Source: a virus
IMG/VR virus record: IMGVR_UViG_3300027759_000006
Span: 1-64,000 of that record
Reading direction: 5' to 3' (one strand)
Length of the DNA: 64,000 nucleotides
The notes under the pieces are model-generated. The model did no database searches, was not told where the DNA came from, and saw only the letters and a program-made list of their open reading frames with translations. Positions 33,216 through 40,975 of the stretch are shown one piece after another (positions within the stretch are counted from its first letter, which is position 1; each line of letters begins with the position of its first letter). The translations under genes and the position numbers were made by a program.

Positions 33216-33373
33216 GTTCTCTCCCATTTGCCGCTTAAATATTGATACGCAGGTTTAGGTGCGGCACCTACAACCGTAACCATCCACATCAGCTTTTGCG
33301 TATCAAAAAACAATATGCCGCCTGATCTTCTTATGCGGCTGTTGGTCTCCGCAAGTTTTTCATCAATGTTCAT
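33212..33373 (-). CDS. small hypothetical protein
   Basis: 53 residues (MNIDEKLAETNSRIRRSGGILFFDTQKLMWMVTVVGAAPKPAYQYLSGKWERT). Helical start, then a strand-rich middle. Frame fixed by ATGA overlaps on both sides; ends in W-E-R-T. Confidence 0.62.
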   Translation of the reverse strand: MNIDEKLAETNSRIRRSGGILFFDTQKLMWMVTVVGAAPKPAYQYLSGKWERT

Positions 33374-33558
33374 GTTCTCTCCTGTGGTGTAGCGTGTACC
33401 ACTGCTTCAAGGTACTTCCATTCAGTAGGTGTCATTGGTCGTCCATGCTCCTGTTTGAATTGATGTAGATAACTGCCCAGCCGAATTGAACGATCAAACA
33501 ATTCACCTACGTCAGCACATCCAGTTGCTTTTATCAGGGCTTCAATTTTTGGGCTCAT
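33370..33558 (-). CDS. small hypothetical protein
   Basis: 62 residues (MSPKIEALIKATGCADVGELFDRSIRLGSYLHQFKQEHGRPMTPTEW). The N-terminal part resembles a short helical DNA-binding or dimer domain; the rest is polar. Ends in Q-E-R-T. Confidence 0.65.
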   Translation of the reverse strand: MSPKIEALIKATGCADVGELFDRSIRLGSYLHQFKQEHGRPMTPTEWKYLEAVVHATPQERT

Positions 33559-33773
33559 GCTCTCTCCTTGAATGGGTCAGTTGTAAATTCAGTGTTTCCT
33601 GTTGCAACCCAATAGCCTTCTCTGTAACCCTCGTAGTGAGCAAGCCACTTGCCATTTAATGCCTCTTCGCTCATGGGTTCAACTTGTTTTTTATCCATAG
33701 CTTCGATGTAAGCAAGTTTTCGGTTAGTCGCATACTTTGCGGCATCTTTATGTAATAGTTCATCGGGCGTCAT
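33555..33773 (-). CDS. hypothetical protein
   Basis: 72 residues from ATG 33773 (MTPDELLHKDAAKYATNRKLAYIEAMDKK...). Lys-rich helix followed by YEGYREGYWVATGNTEFTTDP. A sequence of this general kind is frequent in phage early regions. Ends in K-E-R-A. Confidence 0.65.
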   Translation of the reverse strand: MTPDELLHKDAAKYATNRKLAYIEAMDKKQVEPMSEEALNGKWLAHYEGYREGYWVATGNTEFTTDPFKERA

Positions 33774-33874
33774 GTTTTCTTGTCCTTTACCCACGCTGAA
33801 ATAAAACCGTACAAAAATGCCACTGATGCGGGAATCAAAACCCCACAAGCCATACCAAGAAAAAAGTCCGTCAT
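33770..33874 (-). CDS. 34-residue membrane peptide
   Basis: MTDFFLGMACGVLIPASVAFLYGFISAWVKDKKT, with one hydrophobic helix ending in basic residues. It starts from the GAGAGAGCATG junction and overlaps both neighbours by ATGA. Unknown function. Confidence 0.6.
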   Translation of the reverse strand: MTDFFLGMACGVLIPASVAFLYGFISAWVKDKKT

Positions 33875-34104
33875 GCTCTCTCCTTCATCCGTTTAATCCG
33901 TGCCAATCGTTTCTCATACGCCGTTACATACACGACATACTCCATGTATGAATACACCCCATCCCAGTAGGTTCCCTTTGCCATTGCTGGTGCGTCCATA
34001 ACGCCGTTGTCGGCATCCTGTCTGGCCTTGGCTTCAATGACCCTCATCCGCGCATCCCCTACAACTTCCTTGCAAGTGTCAATGTCAAAACTCTTGGGGG
34101 TCAT
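33871..34104 (-). CDS. hypothetical protein
   Basis: 77 residues (MTPKSFDIDTCKEVVGDARMRVIEAKARQDADNGVMDAPAMAKGTYWDGVYSYMEYVVYV). Shares Tyr-rich GTYWDGVYSYMEYVVYV with no recognised family. Ends in K-E-R-A. Confidence 0.65.
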   Translation of the reverse strand: MTPKSFDIDTCKEVVGDARMRVIEAKARQDADNGVMDAPAMAKGTYWDGVYSYMEYVVYVTAYEKRLARIKRMKERA

Positions 34105-34382
34105 AGCTTCTCCTTCAAATAAAACTCCATTGCAATGCGGTATGGGTTAAGCAATGGAAGCAAGCGATTGGGTTGGTGTTTTGGGTCATCAGAGTAGTAA
34201 TAGTATTTTGGCTTGCTCTCATCTACGCTGGTAACAACTGTCCCATCAACAACGTGGTGATACCTTGTTTCTTCAACTCGAATGGCGTAGCCCTCTGCCC
34301 TTGCCACCGCCAGCTTCAACTCAAGGCTACCAATGGGAACCCAGTTCTTGATGGTGTCGTATTTCCCGATCAGATTATTCAT
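34101..34382 (-). CDS. hypothetical protein
   Basis: 93 residues from ATG 34382 with GGGGGAA upstream. (MNNLIGKYDTIKNWVPIGSLELKLAVARAEGYAIRVEETRYHHVVDG). Strands with a Tyr-rich loop (PKYYYYSDDPKHQPNR). Array member; function unknown. Confidence 0.65.
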   Translation of the reverse strand: MNNLIGKYDTIKNWVPIGSLELKLAVARAEGYAIRVEETRYHHVVDGTVVTSVDESKPKYYYYSDDPKHQPNRLLPLLNPYRIAMEFYLKEKL

Positions 34383-34573
34383 GTTTCCCCCGCTTTCACC
34401 GCTTTCAGTTTTGAGTCTGCATCCTTGTCTGACAAATACCTCTCGCTCCTTGTCCATGCAAGGTGGGCATAAATCACTGACCAAGGCAAGAACTTACCGC
34501 AGCCACAGCACCACACCCATTGCTTGTCTTTGCCCAAACGCCACAGTGAGCAGTCCTCAAGTAACCAAATCAT
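34379..34573 (-). CDS. small Cys-containing protein
   Basis: 64 residues (MIWLLEDCSLWRLGKDKQWVWCCGCGKFLPWS). Cys residues at C8, C22, C23 and C25 could form a small zinc or disulfide centre. Ends in G-E-T through the overlap with the next start. Confidence 0.6.
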   Translation of the reverse strand: MIWLLEDCSLWRLGKDKQWVWCCGCGKFLPWSVIYAHLAWTRSERYLSDKDADSKLKAVKAGET

Positions 34574-34692
34574 CTGTCCCTCCGCTCGTTCTCATCCATC
34601 CAGAACCACAAGCGCATCAGTGCTACCAGCACAAGGCCAGCAACCACCACACCTATGAACCCCAACAGAATTGTTGTAAAAATAGTCTCCAT
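34570..34692 (-). CDS. 40-residue membrane protein
   Basis: METIFTTILLGFIGVVVAGLVLVALMRLWFWMDENERRDR: one long membrane helix with a charged, Asp/Glu/Arg-rich cytoplasmic tail. Frame fixed by the overlaps. Candidate membrane regulator; unidentified. Confidence 0.6.
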   Translation of the reverse strand: METIFTTILLGFIGVVVAGLVLVALMRLWFWMDENERRDR

Positions 34693-34895
34693 CACTCCTC
34701 CCCGCATTCGTTTAAAGCCGTGTTGGTCAGTTCCCTAACTTTCTCCAGGACATCCCTGGGGTCCGCGTCATGTTTAAAGTGACTGCGGACCGCCATCTGA
34801 ATGTCAATCAGTGCGCTGATAGCGCGGCTACCGTTAAGGGCATGCCGCAACTTGTCCTGATCTTCGGGGTATGTGAATTCCAATATGGCTTTCAT
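34692..34895 (-). CDS. conserved early phage protein
   Basis: 67 residues from ATG 34895. The start MKAILEFTYPEDQDKLRHALNGSRAISALIDIQMAVR and the helix SHFKHDADPRDVLEKVRELTNTAL match a small protein family I have seen in many T4-like and aquatic phages (from memory). Unknown role. Confidence 0.72.
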   Translation of the reverse strand: MKAILEFTYPEDQDKLRHALNGSRAISALIDIQMAVRSHFKHDADPRDVLEKVRELTNTALNECGEE

Positions 34896-34896
34896 G

Positions 34897-35391
34897 TCAC
34901 CCACCAAAAATCTGCTTGAGTTCATCGTACAAAGCCCGTGCATCTTTGATGTTCATGGTAGCTAGCAGATCGGTTTGCTTAGGCACTGGGGCTACCGCTT
35001 GCGGCGCATCTTGCTTGGACGTTTTGGAAACTTTCTTGGCTCGGGGCATCTTTATATGCCGCTTCAACGGCACATACTCCTTGACCACTGTAAAGAGTTT
35101 GCGGTCTGCCTCTCGCTTGATTTGTCCGTGAGCGACCAACTGAGAAAGGATGGACGAGATTGACCCCGCGTTAAACCCTTGCGCCACAAGCGCTTTGGTT
35201 GCGTCCACAGCGGTGGTACCTGGGTTGGCGTGAATGTAGTCGAACGTGGCGCGGGTCACGTTGTTGGTCGGCGCAAATTTAATGAGATGTGCGTGTTTGG
35301 TTGATTGAAGTGTGTTCACGGGTTTGGCTTTCGATTGAGGTTGATTCCAACTGTTTAATACGTTTGTGAGTGCTGTTTGCATATCAGGCAT
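34897..35391 (-). CDS. winged-helix DNA-binding protein (candidate regulator)
   Basis: 164 residues. Residues ~45-95 (VTRATFDYIHANPGTTAVDATKALVAQGFNAGSISSILSQLVAHGQIKREADRKL) form a winged-helix motif of the MarR/ArsR kind. The rest has Lys/Gln-rich linkers and a helical end. The TCTAATATTAGA palindrome at 35403 lies 12 bp upstream of its ATG, so it is a leading candidate for autoregulation through that element. Confidence 0.72.
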   Translation of the reverse strand: MPDMQTALTNVLNSWNQPQSKAKPVNTLQSTKHAHLIKFAPTNNVTRATFDYIHANPGTTAVDATKALVAQGFNAGSISSILSQLVAHGQIKREADRKLFTVVKEYVPLKRHIKMPRAKKVSKTSKQDAPQAVAPVPKQTDLLATMNIKDARALYDELKQIFGG

Positions 35392-35402
35392 GTTGTGCTC
35401 CG

Positions 35403-35414
35403 TCTAATATTAGA
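35403..35414. repeat. TCTAATATTAGA palindrome, copy 1
   Basis: Perfect 12-bp palindrome in the gap between the wHTH gene start (35391) and the upstream gene. It overlaps the wHTH gene's ribosome-site region. Confidence 0.85.
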
Positions 35415-35420
35415 TGGGGG

Positions 35421-35603
35421 TTAGAACAAGCGCATCTGCGCGGGATTGTTGTCGTCCTTGGGCAGTCGCTTGCCAAGCGCATGTTCAAGTTCCTCGATGT
35501 CTCTCAAGCGCATCTCAAGACGTTCAGCGAGGACTTTGGTAAGCCCCGTCATGCCGTCAACATGGCGTAAGAGTTCTTGGTCGGTCAGGTTGTCGTATGT
35601 CAT
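35421..35603 (-). CDS. small helical protein
   Basis: 60 residues from ATG 35603 (MTYDNLTDQELLRHVDGMTGLTKVLAERLEMRLRDIEELEHALGKRLPKD). Two amphipathic helices, typical of small coiled dimerising proteins. Follows the preceding gene by an ATGA-like gap and ends just before the palindrome. Confidence 0.65.
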   Translation of the reverse strand: MTYDNLTDQELLRHVDGMTGLTKVLAERLEMRLRDIEELEHALGKRLPKDDNNPAQMRLF

Positions 35604-35604
35604 T

Positions 35605-35937
35605 TCATTCCAGTTCAATAAACTCGGTGAGTGCGCCGGATGCAGTGGTGCGAAACCAGCAAATAAAATCTGGCGGAGGTTCCTTGACTCGCTTCGCCGA
35701 CCCGTTGATCTTCGCCACAGCGAGAATTGGCGCAAGCCACGCTGGGCGCTCGTGATAGTGGCCTCTGGTCGTAGTCTCCCGACCGTCATGCCAGCACTTG
35801 AGGAGAAACCCCCCATCGCGTTCTTCGTATCTGTACTCTCGTTCATCATCTTTCATCGTGTCCTTTCTTCTATGACACCAGTTGTCAATTTGCCTGCCTG
35901 CATCAAGCATTTCCCAATACTTGACCCGAATCTTCAT
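35605..35937 (-). CDS. hypothetical protein, start uncertain
   Basis: 110 residues from ATG 35937 (AGGGAC site upstream, overlapping the DUF3150-like gene by 35 bp). An internal ATG at 35856 with AGGA would give 83 residues (MKDDEREYRYEERDGG...). The middle, CWHDGRETTTRGHYHERPAWLAPILAVAK, and FICWFRTTASGALTEFIELE are the recognisable core. Function unknown. Confidence 0.6.
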   Translation of the reverse strand: MKIRVKYWEMLDAGRQIDNWCHRRKDTMKDDEREYRYEERDGGFLLKCWHDGRETTTRGHYHERPAWLAPILAVAKINGSAKRVKEPPPDFICWFRTTASGALTEFIELE

Positions 35938-36829
35938 CGTCCCTACCATCGTCTACTCCCCAATCAAAGGCACCCAGGATTTCATCGACCTTCTGCTTGA
36001 CCAAGATGCGGGTGCCATCTTCTTCACGCAACTCTTTAGGCGTTACCCCGGACAATACCTCCTCTAACTTACGCCGAGCTTTCTCAAGCGCAGGGTCTTT
36101 GGTTATGTTCATCTGGGTCAACAACTCGCACAACTCAACCGCACCAGTCACCATCGTGTCGTGGAACTTGCGCTTCTTGCCATCCTCCTCAACCACCAAG
36201 CGGTCACTCAGGCGGTGCAACGCATCGTGCAGTCGGCTCCACGAATCCTGGGCGGCGGCTTGCAACTGAACCTCCAGGCGCTTCTCGTACTGGCGTATGA
36301 GGTCACGCTGTACTTCGTTCTCAACATCTAAGCGAAAGTCACCAGAGGTAGGCAATGGTGTGTATGACACATCCATGCGGAACTTGCGGGCTACCTGCAC
36401 ACGGCTTGGGTACTCGTCGCGGTTGAACAGTGAGCCCAACTGGAACGCGGCGGCGGCAACCAGCAGGTCGTACTTGTTGAGGAACACATCTACCAAGCGA
36501 TCAAACTCCACACGATAGTGGTCGATCGTCTTGCTGTAGTCCTGCAACAGTGCGGTGGGCAACAGTCGCGCACCATAGTCATTCCAAGGTTGGGTCAAGC
36601 GGTAGTGCTCAGTGCGGGCCCGTGCTTGGAACTTGGTGATCTCGTCCAACTCTTTGCACTCGGCAAACAGGTTCTTGTACACAGAGGCGGCGCGTTTAGA
36701 CCCCGACCCCTTGGAGGTGGTCACCTCGTCTTGTGTGCGCTTGTCCTGCTTCTTGCCCGAGTAGATCGAGATTTGCAGGTCAACCAACATTGCGGCGCGT
36801 GCCACGCCAGCCATTACGTTATCAGTCAT
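35903..36829 (-). CDS. DUF3150-like protein (MoxR/VWA module member)
   Basis: 308 residues from ATG 36829 with AAGGAG. Helical throughout: IYSGKKQDKRTQDEV, then KNLFAECKELDEITKFQARARTEHYRLTQPWNDYGARLLPTALLQDY, which fits DUF3150-type proteins found with MoxR AAA+ ATPases in phages. The C-terminal part is long and charged (LVVEEDGKKRKFHDTMVTGAVELCELLTQ). Probable partner of the MoxR ATPase at 41257 and the VWA protein at 39204. The family call is from recollection. Confidence 0.65.
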   Translation of the reverse strand: MTDNVMAGVARAAMLVDLQISIYSGKKQDKRTQDEVTTSKGSGSKRAASVYKNLFAECKELDEITKFQARARTEHYRLTQPWNDYGARLLPTALLQDYSKTIDHYRVEFDRLVDVFLNKYDLLVAAAAFQLGSLFNRDEYPSRVQVARKFRMDVSYTPLPTSGDFRLDVENEVQRDLIRQYEKRLEVQLQAAAQDSWSRLHDALHRLSDRLVVEEDGKKRKFHDTMVTGAVELCELLTQMNITKDPALEKARRKLEEVLSGVTPKELREEDGTRILVKQKVDEILGAFDWGVDDGRDDEDSGQVLGNA

Positions 36830-37082
36830 TTTTAACTCCTTGTGCAGTGATGAATTTAATTGCGCCGTAGGTGGTCTCGTCCAACACATTTGCGCGGATG
36901 GCAGTGGAGGGCAAGGTGCCAATGTGGTGGATGTACTCCATGCTATACCCGTGGGTTCCGGTGCCTTTGTCTACTCTGTGGTCAATCAGCATTTCGGCTC
37001 CCGCAAGGGCATTCATAAACACCTCCAACTGCGCCTCGTTCAAGATGATTTGATGGTCTTCAAACTTAATTACAAACTTCAT
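36822..37082 (-). CDS. conserved small hypothetical protein
   Basis: 86 residues (MKFVIKFEDHQIILNEAQLEVFMNALAGAEMLIDHRVDKGTGTHGYSMEYIHHIG). Strand-helix start followed by a polar middle. It overlaps the DUF3150-like gene by ATGA, so it may be part of the same functional group. Confidence 0.65.
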   Translation of the reverse strand: MKFVIKFEDHQIILNEAQLEVFMNALAGAEMLIDHRVDKGTGTHGYSMEYIHHIGTLPSTAIRANVLDETTYGAIKFITAQGVKND

Positions 37083-37692
37083 CGTCGTTCTCCAGGTTAA
37101 AAGTTACTTCGTTGCACTCACATGACTCAAGGAATGATTCCTCACTCGTCAAGTGCTCGTACTCGTCTTGCAGTTGCTTGAACAACTTGTTGTTCTTTGA
37201 TTCAATAAACCATCTAATATTAGATTCCCGGTTTGATGCGTCATCTTGCTGTACAACCAACTCATGCCATGCGTCCTCGTCAAGATGTTGGAATATCCCA
37301 GTTGGCTGAGTCTGGTCAAACGCCGCCTCAAAACTGAGGCTTGCGTTGCCCCTGTGAGTTGAACTCACAAATACTGTTGACCTGTCTTGTTCAGCGGCCA
37401 AATACAGCGCAGGGAATGCCTCGGCATAGGTCTGCCCATCGTCATAGATCTCAGTTGCCATCCACTTGTGAACATTGATCTTGCCGTCAAAGCAAGCGTA
37501 ACTACCCTGCGAATAGAACCCGTTGAACGCTATCCTGTCCACCTGGACGCCATGTGCCGCCATCTCATCGGTAAACTCTTGTTCTATAGTTTCATACCAT
37601 TCATCCCACAGGCAATGCTCTTGCCACCTGTATAACTCTCGCTCGAACCGCTTGGGGTCGAGTTCTTTAAGTTGTTGTGCAGTTAATTCCAT
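37066..37692 (-). CDS. conserved phage protein (GFxxQG family)
   Basis: 208 residues from ATG 37692. The N-terminus (ELTAQQLKELDPKRFERELYRWQEH) and the block IAFNGFYSQGSYACFDGKI match a widespread phage family sometimes labelled antitoxin-like; that label is weak. The C-terminal ~60 residues are acidic and helical. One palindrome copy (37213) lies inside it, encoding ESNIRW. Confidence 0.7.
   Translation of the reverse strand: MELTAQQLKELDPKRFERELYRWQEHCLWDEWYETIEQEFTDEMAAHGVQVDRIAFNGFYSQGSYACFDGKINVHKWMATEIYDDGQTYAEAFPALYLAAEQDRSTVFVSSTHRGNASLSFEAAFDQTQPTGIFQHLDEDAWHELVVQQDDASNRESNIRWFIESKNNKLFKQLQDEYEHLTSEESFLESCECNEVTFNLENDDEVCN
37213..37224. repeat. TCTAATATTAGA palindrome, copy 2
   Basis: Perfect palindrome inside the coding region 37066-37692; flanked as ATCTAATATTAGAT. 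Confidence 0.8.
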
Positions 37693-37702
37693 GATGTGCC
37701 TT

Positions 37703-38098
37703 TCATATATCAATCCGAACTATTGTTTCCACTTGAAGCAACCCAAGGGCGTGGGAAGACGCGTGTGTCTCTATGTCATCGTGGTTTTCTCCGACACGAG
37801 CAAACTCAAACTCAAACCCACAGCGTTCAACTTCTTGTAGAAGAAACGTCTCAAACGCCTCTATGTCTTTGTCGTGGTCGTACCACTTGATATCATCAAC
37901 TTTGAATACGAGCAATCCATCTTTGTCGTACCACTTTAGATGATTACCCCACATCTCTGTGATGTCTTTGAATGTCGTGTTCATCAAAGTCTTGAGTAGG
38001 GGGTATTTATTTTCCTTGTCGAGCGCGTAGAAGCTGTCTACGCCAAATGGTTTGTGTGTCGAATAGACGATCGCCGTTACATCTGATCTGTATCCCAT
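37703..38098 (-). CDS. conserved hypothetical protein
   Basis: 131 residues from ATG 38098 (MGYRSDVTAIVYSTHKPFGVDSFYALDKENK). The MGYRSDV start and the later KWYDKDGLLVFKVDDIKWY are typical of a family in T4-like and aquatic phages. Strand-rich; function unknown. Confidence 0.7.
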   Translation of the reverse strand: MGYRSDVTAIVYSTHKPFGVDSFYALDKENKYPLLKTLMNTTFKDITEMWGNHLKWYDKDGLLVFKVDDIKWYDHDKDIEAFETFLLQEVERCGFEFEFARVGENHDDIETHASSHALGLLQVETIVRIDI

Positions 38099-38099
38099 G

Positions 38100-38378
38100 T
38101 CATTCTCCTGTGGCAATCAATAGCCTGAGCATGTTGATTGCATCTTCTTTGGTGTTGAACTCCCCCAGAAATTCACGCCTTACGCGCCATGCGTTCGGGT
38201 CATTGGTTCTGCGGTCAACGATGTATGTGGTCTGGTCTTTATCCGGGTATTGGTGAAACGATACGCGGTACCCTACCCTGGATGCGGCGGAAATTACCTC
38301 CGCGCCCTCATGGCCAAATTTCATGTACAGCCATACGCTGTCCCTGCCCGTGGTGGTTATAGTCCAGGACGTACTCAT
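38100..38378 (-). CDS. hypothetical protein, paralogue of 38661-38885
   Basis: 92 residues (MSTSWTITTTGRDSVWLYMKFGHEGAEVISAASRVGYRV). The C-terminus FNTKEDAINMLRLLIATGE resembles FDSKEEAISFLTLLVGAGN of the gene at 38661, suggesting duplication. ATGA overlap with its upstream neighbour. Confidence 0.65.
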   Translation of the reverse strand: MSTSWTITTTGRDSVWLYMKFGHEGAEVISAASRVGYRVSFHQYPDKDQTTYIVDRRTNDPNAWRVRREFLGEFNTKEDAINMLRLLIATGE

Positions 38379-38650
38379 TCCCCGACCTCCCCTGGCGGTA
38401 TGTGCGTCATGTGAAGCATGGCCGTCATAAACGATGGGGGAAATACATTCTCCTCAATGTATATTTTTTCGGATGAAGGGTCGCGGTTCATGTTGCCAAT
38501 ACGCACAAACCAAGCAGCGTTTTTAGCGCGTTTGGCATACGCTACAAGGATTGGTTCCAGTCCCTTTTCTCTGCGCTGGAACATCGCCCAGCATGGTTCG
38601 CTGTGTGTACCCATTTCAAACCGCCAAAATAAAGTACCGCTAGTACTCAT
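38375..38650 (-). CDS. hypothetical protein
   Basis: 91 residues (MSTSGTLFWRFEMGTHSEPCWAMFQRREKGLEPILVAYAKRAKNAAWFVRIGN). Begins MSTS like the next gene, and contains a basic stretch. It lies between the two paralogues. Function unknown. Confidence 0.65.
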   Translation of the reverse strand: MSTSGTLFWRFEMGTHSEPCWAMFQRREKGLEPILVAYAKRAKNAAWFVRIGNMNRDPSSEKIYIEENVFPPSFMTAMLHMTHIPPGEVGE

Positions 38651-38660
38651 GGTGTTCTCC

Positions 38661-38885
38661 TCAATTTCCTGCGCCTACGAGCAGGGTTAAAAATGATATT
38701 GCTTCCTCTTTTGAATCAAAGTCCGCGCGTATTCCTTGTGAGGTACGCGCCACCCAGTTGCCATCGACACACAACACCCACCCGGCGGGTAAATACTCGG
38801 GGGGCTTAGCCGGGGCGATATAGGCATAGCAGATGCGGTCTTTCGACTCGTGGTCGTAGGTAGTCACCCAATACACACCGCTCAC
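38661..38885 (-). CDS. hypothetical protein, paralogue of 38100-38378
   Basis: 74 residues (MSGVYWVTTYDHESKDRICYAYIAPAKPPEYLPAGWVLCVDGNWVARTSQG). Shares the terminal helix pattern with the 38100 gene. Likely a tandem duplicate that diverged. Confidence 0.65.
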   Translation of the reverse strand: MSGVYWVTTYDHESKDRICYAYIAPAKPPEYLPAGWVLCVDGNWVARTSQGIRADFDSKEEAISFLTLLVGAGN

Positions 38886-39202
38886 TCGGAGCCGCCCTCT
38901 CTGCCATTCATAAGCACCAGCACAGTGGATAGGGCGTCTACCAAGGCCTCGTCCTCCCTAATCAGGTATACGCAGTGCTCGTGTTCATCCGGCCCGTTGG
39001 GGTTGTACTTAAATCTTCGGAACTCGATGTATTGCCCATTCAGCGCTTCGTGTATTGAGAATGTGCGGACAGGGACTTGGTTTTCCCCCATGGAGGGACT
39101 AGCAGAATTAAGCATCGCCCCTGCTTCTTTTTGTTTTGCTTCCCGCACTCTGTCCCATGAGGCTTGAAGCACTGAGTCGATCATTCGTGTAAATAGTCCC
39201 AT
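38882..39202 (-). CDS. hypothetical protein
   Basis: 106 residues (MGLFTRMIDSVLQASWDRVREAKQKEAG). N-terminal amphipathic helix followed by EHEHCVYLIREDEALVDALSTVLVLMNG, a small strand-helix domain. It lies directly downstream of the VWA protein gene. Confidence 0.65.
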   Translation of the reverse strand: MGLFTRMIDSVLQASWDRVREAKQKEAGAMLNSASPSMGENQVPVRTFSIHEALNGQYIEFRRFKYNPNGPDEHEHCVYLIREDEALVDALSTVLVLMNGREGGSE

Positions 39203-39203
39203 G

Positions 39204-40379
39204 TCAATCTCCCAATGAAATGTTTACGCCATAGGGCGCTTGCTCGTTAGTGGTGATGGCCCACAGCGTAGGCCAATCCGACCGACCCCAGCTACCGACA
39301 TACCCATCGGTGAACTGAATGACAGCTTGCGGGTTCATGCGCTTCTCACGCAGGTAGTCGAACAACACCGCGCCATCGGTGCCCCCACCCCCCTTGATCT
39401 TGAGGTCTTGCACAGCAAACTGACCACCCTCGAATGTCTGGTGCCCGGCAATGCTCGTGTCCCAATAGATCACATGGGTCTTAGCTGGCTTGACTTGCTC
39501 GATGATGGCCGCGATCTCAGACACAAACATGGTCATTTCCTCACCGCCAAAGACAGACCCGGATGTGTCAAACCCGACCACCAACTCGTTGAGCGTCACG
39601 CCAATCATGGATGGCATGTAGATATCGTCAGCCAGGAACCTGCGGTTGGGTCTGCGCCATGAGGACTCGTCACGCCCTGCACAAGTCTCTTGGACAAACT
39701 CACGCAACACCTTGCGCCAGTCAACCTTGGGTGCCAGCAAGTCACCGAACACACCATCCCTATCGCCAACGCCCTTGCCAGCCAGCTTGCGCCGCAACAT
39801 CTCACCCTGACGCACAGCCCTTGCGATCTCCTCGGCTTGCTTGACTTGCTGTTCCTGGGTTTGCTCAGTAGCGTCACCCCACATATGGTCATCGATACCA
39901 TCGCCACCCTCGCCGCCTTGACCCTGACCGCCGGACTTCTGTTGCTGTTGCTTGAGGTCATCAAAGATTTGCTTGACCGACCAGCCCCGATACTTCTCAT
40001 TGGGCATCACACCCATCGAGAGCATCTTCACGAACCCCTCGCCAGCATCGGTATCGACCAGGGACAGGTTGACAAACTGGTCAGCGGCTTGGTTAGCCAG
40101 CATGTGGTTTTCGTCGTGGAGTGTTTGCCACAAGTGGAGGTGCCGATACGCCTTGTGTGTAGCTTCGTGCAGTACAAGGAACCGCAACTCGGGGTCACTC
40201 GGGCACAACGACTGCACAAAGTCGGGGTTGTAGTACACGTTCCAACCATCGGTTGCGGCGGTGGGCAGGTCTTTGCGTACCTCTACCTTGCCACAAGCCA
40301 ACACGCCAGAGTAGGCGCAGAACTTTTTGTGTTGCATGATGGCGATGTGCGCCTTCTTGATTCGATCTGATACTTCCAT
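39204..40379 (-). CDS. VWA-domain protein with N-terminal HExxH metallopeptidase-like domain
   Basis: 391 residues from ATG 40379 with GGAGA. N-terminal part: helical, with HEATH at 71-75 (VLHEATHKAYRHL), the DUF2201_N-type metallopeptidase motif. A Gln/Gly/Glu-rich linker follows at ~145-200. C-terminal part: VWA-like domain with a MIDAS, D271-x-S273-x-S275 (GFDTSGSV), T334 (GGGTD) and D358 (FTDGY). This resembles the CobT/ViaA-type VWA partners of MoxR ATPases. Likely the metal-dependent partner of the MoxR ATPase at 41257. Confidence 0.85.
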   Translation of the reverse strand: MEVSDRIKKAHIAIMQHKKFCAYSGVLACGKVEVRKDLPTAATDGWNVYYNPDFVQSLCPSDPELRFLVLHEATHKAYRHLHLWQTLHDENHMLANQAADQFVNLSLVDTDAGEGFVKMLSMGVMPNEKYRGWSVKQIFDDLKQQQQKSGGQGQGGEGGDGIDDHMWGDATEQTQEQQVKQAEEIARAVRQGEMLRRKLAGKGVGDRDGVFGDLLAPKVDWRKVLREFVQETCAGRDESSWRRPNRRFLADDIYMPSMIGVTLNELVVGFDTSGSVFGGEEMTMFVSEIAAIIEQVKPAKTHVIYWDTSIAGHQTFEGGQFAVQDLKIKGGGGTDGAVLFDYLREKRMNPQAVIQFTDGYVGSWGRSDWPTLWAITTNEQAPYGVNISLGD

Positions 40380-40380
40380 G

Positions 40381-40974
40381 TCATTCTCCGTTGTAGTTAG
40401 TGATGTAGATACGCTCGGTCGAGTCAAGCATTGCCGCGAGTGCATTGGCTTGCTCGATCTGTGCAGGGGTGCGGGTTGCCGTCACCAAGTCAACCGCTTG
40501 CATGGCAAAGTCATCTTGCCAAAACGTAAATTGGCTGTTGAACGCCGAGATTGTTTTTGTGGCGTCCCACTTCTCAAGATACCTTAATTGGTTAGCGAGG
40601 TACCCATACCGACTGTCTTCAGTTGGGTTGTTGATTTTGTACACCGCCAAGTCAGCCCGCAAAAGGGCAACCAGTTCAGTGGCAACCTCGATGGACACGT
40701 TGTAGTTGTGAAGAGTGACTGTCCCTCCGTACCACGTCGAACTGCCGCCGGGGCTCAAGCGGCGAGAGGTTATGAACGGCGGGTACTTGGCTGTATCCCG
40801 CACAAGCTTCGCCAACTGCAATGTCCTGCTACTCCAACTACCTTGGTACACCCCACCACGCAACATACGCTGTGCACCCAGCTTGGTGCGCCTAGATATG
40901 GTTGAGGGGCTAATGTACACATCGGCAGATACGCCGGGGGTCTTCAATAATCTTGCTGTGTCGTACATACTCAT
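40381..40974 (-). CDS. hypothetical protein in the MoxR/VWA cluster
   Basis: 197 residues from ATG 40974 with GGAGAA upstream. N-terminal region (SPSTISRRTKLGAQRMLRGGVYQGSW) is basic; then two to three strand-helix units, the last with QIEQANALAAMLDSTERIYITNYNG. It lies between the VWA gene and a small membrane peptide, so it may act with the ATPase module; no family recognised. Confidence 0.65.
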   Translation of the reverse strand: MSMYDTARLLKTPGVSADVYISPSTISRRTKLGAQRMLRGGVYQGSWSSRTLQLAKLVRDTAKYPPFITSRRLSPGGSSTWYGGTVTLHNYNVSIEVATELVALLRADLAVYKINNPTEDSRYGYLANQLRYLEKWDATKTISAFNSQFTFWQDDFAMQAVDLVTATRTPAQIEQANALAAMLDSTERIYITNYNGE

Positions 40975-40975
40975 G

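Noticed and set aside
35421-35849. Long frame beginning MMNESTDT upstream of the 60-residue gene
   Set aside because: Only the last 60 residues are outside the neighbouring gene and have a start next to the previous stop; the upstream part is a shadow of 35605-35937.
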